Below, piece by piece: positions 35,973 through 44,700 of a stretch of DNA of 64,000 nucleotides. The notes under the pieces are model-generated. The model saw only the letters and a list, made by a program, of their open reading frames with translations. It was not told the origin of the DNA and ran no database searches. The position numbers and the translations under genes were made by a program. Each line of letters starts with the position of its first letter. Position 1 is the stretch's first letter. The stretch is taken from positions 496,001 through 560,000 of the forward strand of contig NZ_CP139976.1 of the NCBI RefSeq assembly GCF_034424625.1. Reading direction: 5' to 3'. Source of the stretch: Janthinobacterium lividum (GTDB taxonomy: Bacteria > Pseudomonadota > Gammaproteobacteria > Burkholderiales > Burkholderiaceae_D).

Positions 35973-36281
35973 ATGAGTGCGCCCTTTATTATCACCACCT
36001 TTACCATCACCATCGTCCCGCAAGGCTGGCAATTCCCGGCCGAGGCGGGCACCACCGTGCTGGCTGCCGCCGAACTGGCCGGTATCCGCCTGCTCAGTTC
36101 CTGCCGCAACGGCACGTGCCGCACGTGCATCTGCCACATGCCCGAGGGAAAGATACGCTACACGGTGGACTGGCCCGGCATCAGCCCCGATGAACGGCTC
36201 GACGGCTACATCCTGCCCTGCGTGGCCGTGGCGGACAGCGATGTCACCATCCAGGCGCGCGCCGTGCGCACGGGCAATTAA
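35973..36281 (+). CDS. 2Fe-2S ferredoxin
   Basis: A 102-aa plant-type ferredoxin. Ligands are Cys44, Cys49, Cys52 and Cys83 (CRNGTCRTC ... LPC), the CX4CX2CXnC pattern. The ATG at 35973 fits this length; the frame is open upstream only because it lies inside the preceding gene. It lies 16 bp after the dehydrogenase gene and could be co-transcribed, although Gfo/Idh/MocA enzymes use nicotinamide cofactors. It may instead serve an oxygenase elsewhere. It ends 1 bp from the converging gene. Confidence 0.88.
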   Translation: MSAPFIITTFTITIVPQGWQFPAEAGTTVLAAAELAGIRLLSSCRNGTCRTCICHMPEGKIRYTVDWPGISPDERLDGYILPCVAVADSDVTIQARAVRTGN

Positions 36282-36282
36282 T

Positions 36283-36594
36283 TCACGACGGCTTGCCGCC
36301 CTTCAGCCTCTGCAGCAGGGCGTCCACGCTGTCGCTGACGGGCAAGCCGTGGCGGCGCAGCAGCTGCACGTGCAAGACCAGATTTTCCAGCACCAGCTTG
36401 GCCGCCACGGCCAGCAGGGCCAGGTTGCGGTCTTCCGGGCTGAAACTTTCCATCGCGTCGGCCATCTCGCACAGGTGGTTGGCGATCAGCCCGCGCAATT
36501 CCTGCTCGTCGAAGGGCAGGTCGGCAAAATCGATGGGATCGGCCACTTCCACTTCCTGCATCAGCACCGCTAGTTCTTCCGGGGTAATCGTCAT
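36283..36594 (-). CDS. Small hypothetical protein
   Basis: A 103-aa acidic, helical protein (MTITPEELAVLMQEVEVADPIDFADLPF begins it; landmarks EELAVLMQEVE and FDEQELRGLIANHLCEMAD). No signal peptide or membrane segment. It faces the ferredoxin gene tail to tail. Function unknown; reading-frame quality and a long conserved-looking helix support a real gene. Confidence 0.65.
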   Translation of the reverse strand: MTITPEELAVLMQEVEVADPIDFADLPFDEQELRGLIANHLCEMADAMESFSPEDRNLALLAVAAKLVLENLVLHVQLLRRHGLPVSDSVDALLQRLKGGKPS

Positions 36595-36686
36595 GCCTGG
36601 CCTCCTTGTGTGCTTGCCGCTATTTTAATTGTATTGGCCGCAAAGGGGACTAGAATGAGTCGAGGCCGACGACGTCGAAGGGCAGC

Positions 36687-36956
36687 ATGGCGCATTTGCA
36701 TTTTACGCAACAACTGGCACGCTACCTGGACGTTCCTACGGTGGAGGTGGCCGCGCCACGGCTGCGCGCCGCCCTCGATGCCGCCTTTGCCCGGCAGCCG
36801 CGCCTGCGCGGTTACGTGCTCGACGAGCAGGGCGCCCTGCGCCCGAATGTGGTGATCTTCATCGATGGCGCCCGCTGCCGCGAGCGGCGCGTGCTGGACG
36901 ACGCCTTGCTGCCCGACAGCCAGGTGTATATCTTGCAGGCACTTTCCGGAGGTTAA
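36687..36956 (+). CDS. MoaD/ThiS-family sulfur-carrier-like protein
   Basis: An 89-aa ubiquitin-fold protein ending in SGG, the di-glycine tail that is adenylated and thiocarboxylated in sulfur carriers. LRGYVLDEQGALRPNVVIFIDG fits the MoaD pattern. No moaE, moeB or thiG gene is nearby, so molybdopterin synthesis is not implied. Its stop sits within the ribosome site (GGAGG) of the next gene, 2 bp before that ATG, indicating coupling to the BNR protein. Confidence 0.82.
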   Translation: MAHLHFTQQLARYLDVPTVEVAAPRLRAALDAAFARQPRLRGYVLDEQGALRPNVVIFIDGARCRERRVLDDALLPDSQVYILQALSGG

Positions 36957-36958
36957 TC

Positions 36959-38068
36959 ATGGGACAAGGCATGGCACAACGCGCGTATCTCGGCACCCGC
37001 AAGGGCTTGTTCCAGTTCGATGTCGATGCGGCCGGCGCCTGGCAGCTGGCACTGGTGCAGTTTGCCGGCGACCCCGTCTCCATGCTGCTGCACGATGGCC
37101 GCGACGGCACCTTGTATGCGGCCCTGAACCTGGGGCACTTCGGCGCCAAGCTGCACCGACGCGACGGGGGCGCCAGCGCGTGGCAGGAAGTCGCCGTGCC
37201 CGCCTATCCCGCCAAGCCGGAAGACAGCACCGATACCGTGGACTGGACCTTGCAGCAGATCTGGTCGCTGGCGGCCGGCGGCCCTGACCAGCCGGGCGTC
37301 TTGTGGGCGGGCACCCTGCCTGGCGGCCTGTTCCGTTCCAGCGACCGCGGCGACAGCTGGCAGCTGGTGGAATCCTTGTGGCACGTGCCGCAGCGGGCGC
37401 AGTGGTTTGGCGGCGGCTATGACGTGCCCGGCATCCACAGCATTTGCGTCGACCCGCGCGACAGCCATACCGTGCTGGTCGGCGTGTCCTGCGGCGGCGT
37501 GTGGCAAACGTTGGACGGCGGCGCCAGCTGGGCCTTGAGCGCGACGGGCATGCGGGCCGACTACATGCCGCCCGAGCTCGATGAAAACGAAGCCGTGCAA
37601 GATCCGCACCGCATCGTGCGCAGCGCCGGCACGCCGGACGCGCTGTGGTGCCAGCACCATAACGGCATCTGGCGCTCGCACGATGCCGGCTGGCACTGGC
37701 AGGAAGTGACGACGGCGCCGCTGTCGCATTTCGGCTTTGCCGTGGCCGTGCATCCGCGCGATGGCGACACGGCCTGGTTCGTGCCGGCGCAGGCGGATGT
37801 GCTGCGCATTCCCATCGATGGCGCGCTGGCCGTCACGCGCACGCGCGATGGCGGAAAAACTTTCGAGGTGTTGCGCGCGGGATTGCCGCAGCAGCATTGC
37901 TATGACCTGGTCTACCGTCACGGGCTGGCGCTGGCCGACGATGGGCGCAGTCTGTTGATGGCGTCGACGACGGGCGGCGCCTGGTTTTCCGGCGACGGGG
38001 GCGAGCATTGGCAGACCATCTCTGCCCACTTGCCGCCCGTTTATGCCGTCTGTTTTGCCACGCCGTAG
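36959..38068 (+). CDS. BNR/Asp-box beta-propeller protein
   Basis: A 369-aa cytoplasmic protein built of sialidase-like Asp-box repeats: SSDRGDSWQL, TLDGGASWAL, SHDAGWHWQE, TRDGGKTFEV and SGDGGEHWQT. The first, second, fourth and fifth fit S/T-x-D-x-G-x-T/S-W/F. No sialidase catalytic residues or signal peptide are evident, so hydrolase activity is doubtful. Its coupling to a MoaD-like protein suggests a joint, uncharacterised role. Its end overlaps the converging tetR gene by 28 bp. Confidence 0.8.
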   Translation: MGQGMAQRAYLGTRKGLFQFDVDAAGAWQLALVQFAGDPVSMLLHDGRDGTLYAALNLGHFGAKLHRRDGGASAWQEVAVPAYPAKPEDSTDTVDWTLQQIWSLAAGGPDQPGVLWAGTLPGGLFRSSDRGDSWQLVESLWHVPQRAQWFGGGYDVPGIHSICVDPRDSHTVLVGVSCGGVWQTLDGGASWALSATGMRADYMPPELDENEAVQDPHRIVRSAGTPDALWCQHHNGIWRSHDAGWHWQEVTTAPLSHFGFAVAVHPRDGDTAWFVPAQADVLRIPIDGALAVTRTRDGGKTFEVLRAGLPQQHCYDLVYRHGLALADDGRSLLMASTTGGAWFSGDGGEHWQTISAHLPPVYAVCFATP

Positions 38069-38664
38069 TAGCACAGGAAGATATCGACGGCCAGTGCCGT
38101 CACCTCGCGCCGGCGTGCCGGACCCAGCAGAGGCTCACCGAGGGTGATCTGCGGCCAGAAGGCAAAGGTTTTTAAAGGCGACATCAGCAGGTGCGCCACT
38201 TCCAGCGTCTCGCCCGCCTTGATGCGCCCGTCTTGCTGCGCCGCGCGGATCCAGATATTCAAGCCCGTTTCCTTTTCATTCAGGCGCGTCACCATCGCTT
38301 GCGCCCGCTCGGGAGAGTGGATGGTTTCGCCAAAGATCACGCGCGCCAGGTCGATGAAGGCCGGATCGCACAGCAAGTCCATTTTCTGCTCGACCAGGGC
38401 CAGCACCTGGGGCCGCAAGGGCTGGTCGGCAACATAGGGCACGGCAGGCTGGGCCATGCTGCTTTCCCACATGCGCTGCAGGATTTCCGCGAACAGCTCG
38501 TCCTTGCTGGGGAAATGGTTGTACACGGTGCGCTTGGATACAGCAGCCGTGGCGGCGATCCTGTCCATGCTGGTCGCATCAAAACCGTGCTCGCGAAACT
38601 CGGCGATGGCGGCATCGACGATGGCGACGCGCTTGCGGTCGGTGAGGCGTTGCGGTGCGGCCAT
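38041..38664 (-). CDS. TetR-family transcriptional regulator
   Basis: A 207-aa regulator. The N-terminal HTH spans residues ~10-55 (AIVDAAIAEFREHGFDATSMDRIA, AVSKRTVYNHFPSKDELF). The C-terminal part fits the AefR-like ligand domain. It is divergent from the metallo-hydrolase gene at 38780, with the palindrome at 38730 between them, so it probably represses that gene. Its 3' end overlaps the BNR gene by 28 bp in convergent orientation. Confidence 0.92.
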   Translation of the reverse strand: MAAPQRLTDRKRVAIVDAAIAEFREHGFDATSMDRIAATAAVSKRTVYNHFPSKDELFAEILQRMWESSMAQPAVPYVADQPLRPQVLALVEQKMDLLCDPAFIDLARVIFGETIHSPERAQAMVTRLNEKETGLNIWIRAAQQDGRIKAGETLEVAHLLMSPLKTFAFWPQITLGEPLLGPARRREVTALAVDIFLCYYGVAKQTA

Positions 38665-38729
38665 GGCGGGAAATCTCCTTTGAAAACAATATTTTACACC
38701 TCTTGGTTTACTTTGCCAGAAATAGGAAC

Positions 38730-38745
38730 TACACTGTGTAGTGTA
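38730..38745. promoter_or_regulatory. Candidate TetR operator
   Basis: TACACT-GTGT-AGTGTA is a perfect inverted repeat with a 4-base spacer in the 115-bp gap between the divergent tetR and hydrolase genes, 35 bp before the hydrolase ATG. Confidence 0.6.
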
Positions 38746-38779
38746 ATTTAATCCTTGTTAATTCTTTGCCGGGCCGCAT

Positions 38780-39877
38780 ATGCACTTGCACCGGGTCGCA
38801 CGTCGTCTCTTCTTTCTGGGAGTCCTGATCATCATGAGTTCTTGCACCTTGCGCGCCGCGCCTGCCGCACCGATAGAATCGCCCCAACGTCACGAAGGCA
38901 AGTTCCGCAATCCCGTGCAGATGCACAAGCTGGGCACGGCAGCGACGCTCAAGCTGATGTGGACATTTTTCTTTGACAAACCCGACAGCACGGTGCCGGC
39001 CGCGGCTGTGCCCGTGCAAGCCTTGACCCGGGCGCAACTGCTGGCCGCACCCGACAACAGCCTGTTTCGCCTCGGCCATTCGACCCTGTTGCTGAAACTG
39101 AACAATGAATTTTTCCTCACCGATCCCGTGTTTTCCGAGCGCGCCTCGCCGGTGCAGTGGGCAGGACCAAAACGTTTCCATCAGCCGCCCATCAGCATCG
39201 CTGACTTGCCGCCGATCAAGGCCGTCATCCTGTCGCACGATCATTACGACCACCTCGACCATGCAGCCGTGCTGCAACTGGCCGCCAAGACGGAACACTT
39301 CGTCACGCCGCTGGGCGTGGGTGACACCTTGGTCGAATGGGGCGTGCCGAAAGACAAGGTGCAGCAATTCGACTGGTGGCAGGGCGCGACGATTGCTGGC
39401 GTGAAACTTGTCGCCACGCCATCGCAGCATTTTTCGGGACGTGGCTTGTTTGACGGCAATCACACCCTGTGGGCATCGTGGGTCATCGACGCACCGGACG
39501 TGCGCGTGTTTTTCAGCGGCGACTCCGGCTATTTCGACGGTTTCAAGCAGATCGGCGACAAGTACGGCCCGTTCGACGTGACCATGATCGAGACGGGCGC
39601 GTATGACAAGCTGTGGCCGGACGTGCACATGCAGCCGGAACAGACCTTGCAAGCCCACCTGGACTTGCGCGGCAAGTGGCTGATGCCCGTGCATAACGGC
39701 ACCTTCGACCTGGGGCTGCACGCCTGGCATGAACCGTTTGACCGCATCACGGGGCTGGCGGCCAAGCAGGGCGTGAACCTGGCCACGCCGCAGATGGGTG
39801 AGGCAGTTGACCTGGCGCAGCCGAAGAAGGGCAATAAGTGGTGGCTGGCGATGCTGGAAGAGGAGATGATTCGGTAA
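38780..39877 (+). CDS. Metallo-beta-lactamase-fold hydrolase (NAPE-PLD/UlaG-like), exported
   Basis: A 365-aa protein. The zinc motif HDHYDHLDH (~residues 154-162) is complete, and ATPSQHFSGRG and FFSGDSGYFDG give the further His and Asp ligands. The order of motifs fits the group related to N-acyl-phosphatidylethanolamine phospholipase D. The N-terminus is hydrophobic and ends in MSSC (Cys22), a possible lipobox, so it may be membrane-anchored. It is the likely target of the divergent TetR regulator. Substrate unknown; a phospholipid is a guess from the family. Confidence 0.85.
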   Translation: MHLHRVARRLFFLGVLIIMSSCTLRAAPAAPIESPQRHEGKFRNPVQMHKLGTAATLKLMWTFFFDKPDSTVPAAAVPVQALTRAQLLAAPDNSLFRLGHSTLLLKLNNEFFLTDPVFSERASPVQWAGPKRFHQPPISIADLPPIKAVILSHDHYDHLDHAAVLQLAAKTEHFVTPLGVGDTLVEWGVPKDKVQQFDWWQGATIAGVKLVATPSQHFSGRGLFDGNHTLWASWVIDAPDVRVFFSGDSGYFDGFKQIGDKYGPFDVTMIETGAYDKLWPDVHMQPEQTLQAHLDLRGKWLMPVHNGTFDLGLHAWHEPFDRITGLAAKQGVNLATPQMGEAVDLAQPKKGNKWWLAMLEEEMIR

Positions 39878-39878
39878 T

Positions 39879-40220
39879 TTACGCCGTCACGTCGATCAGG
39901 CGTCCCAGGGTCTGACCATAGCTGTTCAGCTGGGGCGTGCTTTTCGGCGCGGCGGGGACCGCTTGCTGCGGCACGGCCAGCTTGATCGCGTGGTCCAGCT
40001 GCGGCGCCTTGATGGCGGTGGGAGCATCTGCCTGGGCTTGCTGGCTGTTGCGTTGCGTCTGGCTCAGCGATTCCTGTTCCCGTGCCAGCAACTGGCGGCT
40101 TTGCGCCAGCTGTTCACTGTCGCGCTGTACCTGATTCTGGCCTTGCTCGACCCGGCGTTGCGCCGTGGCCAGCGAGGCTTGCAAGTTGTTGACGGACGTT
40201 AGCGTGACCACATTGTTCAC
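39879..40220 (-). CDS. Hypothetical coiled-coil protein
   Basis: A 113-aa protein. Residues ~8-65 are Gln/Ser-rich and helical with heptad-like spacing (LQASLATAQRRVEQGQNQVQR, LAREQESLSQTQRN), then a Pro/Ala-rich tail ends in YGQTLGRLIDVTA. No signal peptide. It faces the hydrolase gene tail to tail with 1 bp between. AAAGGTGAAC precedes the start on the minus strand. Function unknown. Confidence 0.65.
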   Translation of the reverse strand: MNNVVTLTSVNNLQASLATAQRRVEQGQNQVQRDSEQLAQSRQLLAREQESLSQTQRNSQQAQADAPTAIKAPQLDHAIKLAVPQQAVPAAPKSTPQLNSYGQTLGRLIDVTA

Positions 40221-40664
40221 CTTTGAAAGTATGTCCAGGCGTGCAGGGATGGGGGAAGCCCGGGCGGATGTGCTGCGCCAGGCATCATTGTTCGAACATG
40301 CCAGGCGGTAATCTTTACCTGCATCAAGAGTAGGACAAATTCTCGCACAGTTCCAGTAAATTATGTTTTCTTGATAATGCTAACGTGCGCGCCTTGCATG
40401 CCCAAGCCGGCATCCTTAAGTTGCTGCCGCACTAATCAAAGTGAGTACCCGCTGTCGCTTCTTACCTTGTCTTGACTGCTAGCGCCGATGTGGCGCTACG
40501 GAGAGGGTGGAAGTGCTCGCATTCAAAACGTTGCTTTTTAAATAGTCAATGTATTGTTGTTTTTATACCATGTCTGCGCACGCTAATGCGCGGCCTGTTT
40601 GGCGCTCTGGGCTATAATTGACGGTCAGAGTTGGTTTCTTTTGCCATACAGACAGGTAGTTAAC
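40221..40664. other. Intergenic region, 444 bp, no gene seen
   Basis: No convincing reading frame. The right half is AT-rich (long T/A tracts around 40530-40565). A hairpin TAGCGCC-GATGT-GGCGCTA lies at 40480-40498. TATAAT at 40613-40618 is a possible -10 box for the LacI gene at 40665, without a good -35. The left end must hold the promoter of the minus-strand gene. Confidence 0.5.
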
Positions 40665-41675
40665 ATGAATCTCAAGAGCCTCGCAATTGCCCTCGGCATG
40701 TCGAAAACGACAGTCAGCAGGGCGTTGAACGGCTATCCGGAAGTCAATTCCCGCACCCGTGAAATCGTCCTGGCCGCCGCCAAGAAAGTCGGCTACCGGC
40801 CCAACCCGCTGGCGCGCAGCCTGGCCGTCGGCCGCACGAATGTGCTGGGCATGATCTATCCCCTGCTGCCGAGCGACCTGGGCGACAGCGTCTTTCTTTC
40901 CGTGGTGAATGGCATGTCGGACGCCGTGGAAGCATCGAAGATGAGTTTGATCATCGCTCCCGTTTCGCCGCAGAACGAACAGCCCTCGTATGAAACCATG
41001 GTGCGCGGACGCCAGGTCGATGGCCTGGTGGTGGGCCGCACCAAGGTGGTCGACGAGCGCATCGCCTACCTGACGAAGGTCGGCTTTCCTTTTGTGGCGA
41101 ACGGCCGCACGCGCATCGATGCGCCGTATGCGTATTTTGACTACGACAACGATACGGGTATCGACCTGGCCGTGTCTTTCCTGGCGGCACACGGCCACCA
41201 GCGCATTGCCCTGCTGAGCGCACCGCTGGATCTGCACTTCGCGTATGAACGCAAGGAAAGCTTTATCCGCTGCATGGCGCAAGCGGGCTTGCCGGTCGAT
41301 CCCGCCTATCTGCTCGACAATACTTTTGATCGCCGCAGCGGTTACCAGGCCATGCAGCAATTGCTGGCCTGCTCGCCCCGTCCCACGGCCGTCATCGTCG
41401 ACAACCACTTGTCCGGCGTGGGCGTGGTGCGCGCACTGATGGATGCGGGCATCGAGATCGGCAAGGAAATCTCCGTCATTGTCTGGGGTAATGTGGAAGA
41501 TACCTTGATCGGCATCAACGTCACCACCATCGACCAGCCCGACCTGCGCCGCGCCGGCGCCAAGATGGTGGAGATGCTGCAATCCCTGCTGGCCGGCACG
41601 CCGCCGGAACGGCTGCAGGAAATCTGGCAACCGGTGCTGTTGCCGGGGGCGACGGTGGGGCGCTGTCCTGAATGA
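40665..41675 (+). CDS. LacI-family transcriptional regulator (orphan)
   Basis: A 336-aa regulator with HTH MNLKSLAIALGMSKTTVSRAL (residues 1-20) and hinge NPLARSLAVGRTNVLG, then a sugar-sensing domain (FDRRSGYQAM, VDNHLSGVGVVRAL). The start at 40665 puts the HTH at the very N-terminus as usual. No transporter or catabolic gene adjoins it, so its targets lie elsewhere. It resembles the AglR/CelR type regulators of glycoside uptake, but the ligand is not assignable. Confidence 0.9.
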   Translation: MNLKSLAIALGMSKTTVSRALNGYPEVNSRTREIVLAAAKKVGYRPNPLARSLAVGRTNVLGMIYPLLPSDLGDSVFLSVVNGMSDAVEASKMSLIIAPVSPQNEQPSYETMVRGRQVDGLVVGRTKVVDERIAYLTKVGFPFVANGRTRIDAPYAYFDYDNDTGIDLAVSFLAAHGHQRIALLSAPLDLHFAYERKESFIRCMAQAGLPVDPAYLLDNTFDRRSGYQAMQQLLACSPRPTAVIVDNHLSGVGVVRALMDAGIEIGKEISVIVWGNVEDTLIGINVTTIDQPDLRRAGAKMVEMLQSLLAGTPPERLQEIWQPVLLPGATVGRCPE

Positions 41676-41705
41676 AAAAAAACGCAGAGCCGAGGCTCTG
41701 CGTTG
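41676..41705 (-). terminator. Rho-independent terminator of the ferredoxin oxidoreductase gene
   Basis: AACGCAGAGCC (41682-41692) and GGCTCTGCGTT (41695-41705) form an 11-bp stem. On the minus strand it is followed by a run of eight T, so it ends the leftward gene at 41730. The plus side has no comparable T-run, so for the LacI gene it is weaker. Confidence 0.8.
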
Positions 41706-41729
41706 TCATGTCAAGCCCAGCTGACCGGC

Positions 41730-44700
41730 TTATGCCGCGTGCTTGCTGCCGTCCGCCAGCTTGGCCAGCAATCTCGCCTTGTCCTGGCGATACGTGGCAA
41801 CGGCCGCTTCCTTGACGTGGCCGAAGCCGCGGATTTTCTCGGGCAGCGACGCCAGTTCCACGCAGGTGGCCAGGTTCTCCGCCGTCAGGTTGACCAGCAG
41901 TCCCGCCAGCAGTTCGCGGTATTCGACGATCAGCGCGCGTTCCATCTTGCGCTCGGCCGTATAACCGAAGACGTCGAAGGTACCGCCGCGCAGCCCCTTG
42001 GCTTTCGCCAGCAGCTTGAAGGCGCGCCACATCCAGGAACCGAACTCCGCTTTCACGAGGTGGCCTTTCGCATCTTTTTTCGCGAACAGCGGCGGCGCCA
42101 GGTTGAATTTCACGGAGAAATTCCCCTCGAACTGCTGCTGCAATTGCTCCACGAAACGGCCATCCGTGTACAGGCGCGCCACTTCATACTCGTCCTTGTA
42201 GGCCAGCAATTTGAAATAGCTCTTGGCAATAGCCATCGACAGCTTCTGGCCCAATCCCAGGGTGTTTTCGCGGTCGCGTACCTGCTTGAGCAGAGTCACA
42301 TAACCATCCGCATATGCGGCGTTCTGGTAGGCCGTGAGGAACTCCACGCGCTTCTTGATGACGCTATCGAGGCTTTGCGGCATTTGCACGATGATCGCTT
42401 GCGTGGGCGTGGCGATCTGCGTGACACGGCGCACGTCGACGGCGGCGCGGCGGCCCCACAGGAAACTTTTCTTGTTCGATTCGATGCCCACGCCATTCAA
42501 TTCGATGGCGCGCAGCAAGGCCGCTTCCGTCAACGGGATACGCCCCTTTTGCCAGGCGTAGCCGAGCATGAACAGGTTGGCGGCGATCGAGTCGCCCATC
42601 AGCGCGGTGGCCAGTTTTGTAGCATCGATAAAGTCGGCTGCCTCGGCGCCGCCGACGGATTCCTCGATCAGCTGGCGCACTTCCGCCGTTGGATATTGCC
42701 AGTCGGCATTTTGCGCAAACGTGCCTGGCGGCTGCTCATGCAGGTTGACGACGGCCAGGCTGCGGCCCGGACGCATTTTCGACACGGCGTCCTGCGCGCC
42801 GGCCGTCAGCATGTCGCAGCCTAAAATCAGGTCCGCTTCGCCCGTGGCGATGCGCTGGGCGCGGATGTGCGCGGGAGACCTGGCGATTTTCACGTGCGAG
42901 GTGACGGAACCGTTCTTTTGCGACATGCCCGTCATGTCCAGCACGGACGCGCCCTTGCCTTCCAGGTGGGCCGCCATGCCCATCAGGGCGCCCACGGTGA
43001 TGACGCCCGTGCCGCCGATGCCGTTGATCAGGATATTGTACGGCGCGTCGCAGGCGGGCAGGACCGGTTCCGGCAGCGGGCCGAAGTTGTCCGTCTCGCC
43101 CGCTTTGCTGGCACCCGTCTTGGTCTTTTTCAGGCTGCCGCCCTCGACCGTGACGAAGCTGGGGCAGAAACCCTTGGCGCACGAATAATCCTTGTTGCAC
43201 GAGGATTGGTCGATGGTGCGCTTGCGGCCAAATTCCGTTTCCTTCGGCAGGATCGACACGCAGTTCGATTGCACGCCGCAGTCGCCGCAGCCTTCGCAGA
43301 CCGCGTCGTTGATGACCATGCGTTTGGCCAGGTCAGGGTATTCGCCCTTTTTCCTGCGCCGGCGTTTCTCGGCCGCGCACGTCTGGTCGTAGATCAGCAC
43401 GGATACGCCTTGCACTTCGCGCAATTCGCGCTGCACGGCATCCATATCCTTGCGGTCGTGCAAGGTTACGTGGGCGGGCAGGTTGCTGCGGTCGCTGTAG
43501 CGCGACAGGTCTTCCGTCACCAGCGCGATGCGCGCGATGCCTTCGGCCGCCACTTGCTGCGCCATCATGGGCACGGTGATCAACCCGTCCACGGGCTGGC
43601 CGCCCGTCATGGCGACGGCGTCGTTGTACAGAATCTTGTAGGTGATGTTGACCTTGGCGGCCTGCGCGGCGCGGATGGCCAGGTAGCCGGAATGAAAGTA
43701 GGTGCCGTCGCCCAGGTTCTGGAACACGTGCGGCAGCTCGGAAAACGCGGCTTGTCCGATCCACGGCGCGCCTTCGCCGCCCATGTGCGTGGTCAGCTTG
43801 TTCATTTCCGGGTAGATCGACGTGGCCATCACGTGGCAGCCGATGCCGGCCAGGGCCAGGCTGCCGTCCGGCACCTTGGTCGACGTGTTATGTGGGCAGC
43901 CGGAGCAGTAGAAGGCGGGGCGGAACGGCGTGTTCACGGCTTTCTTCAATACCGCATCCTTGGCGTCGAGGAAACTTAATCTCGCCTTGATCAGGTCGCA
44001 GGTGACGGGATCGGAAATCAGGCGCGCGATGCGGCTGGCGATGACACGCGCCACTTGCGAGACGGAAAAATCCGCCTTCGAGGTGAGCAGCCATTCGCCG
44101 CGCGGCGCCACCCACTCGCCCTTTTCGTCGAATTTGCCGATGACACGCGGGCGCACGTCGTCGCGCCAGTTGTACAGCTGTTCCTTGAGCTGGTATTCGA
44201 CGATCTGCCGTTTTTCTTCGACGACGAGAATTTCATCGAGGCCTTGCGCGAATTCGCGCACGCTGTCCGGCTCCAGCGGCCACGGCATGGCCACCTTGAA
44301 CAGGCGCATGCCGACGTCGGCCGCCATCTGCTCGTCGATGCCCAGCTCTTCCAGCGCTTCCAGCACGTCCAGATAGGATTTGCCGGAGGCAATGATGCCC
44401 AGCTTGGCGTTCGGGCTGTCGATGGTGGTGTGGTTGAGCTTGTTTTCGCGCGCGTAAGCCAGGGCCGCGTAGATCTTGTAATCCTGCATCAGCGCTTCCT
44501 GGTTGCGCGCCTGCTGGCCCAGCGGGATGCTCGACAGGCGCGCGTTCAAGCCGCCTTCGGGCATGACGAAGTCCTGCGGAATCTTGACTTCCACGCGGAA
44601 TGGATCGGCATCGATGGAAGCCGACGATTCGACCGTGTCGGCCAGCGCCTTGAAAGCCACGGTGCAGCCGGAAAAGCGCGACATGGCCCAGCCGTGGATG

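Noticed and set aside
36687..36956. Assignment of the di-glycine protein as MoaD of molybdopterin synthase
   Set aside because: No moaE, moeB or other molybdenum cofactor gene nearby, and its partner gene is a propeller protein. Only the family level is kept.
36959..38068. Asp-box protein as an active sialidase
   Set aside because: No signal peptide, no Arg triad or catalytic Tyr/Glu could be identified; only the propeller repeats are supported.
40480..40498. Hairpin TAGCGCC-GATGT-GGCGCTA as an integron attC site
   Set aside because: Too short, lacks the R/L box pattern of attC and no integrase or cassette array is present.
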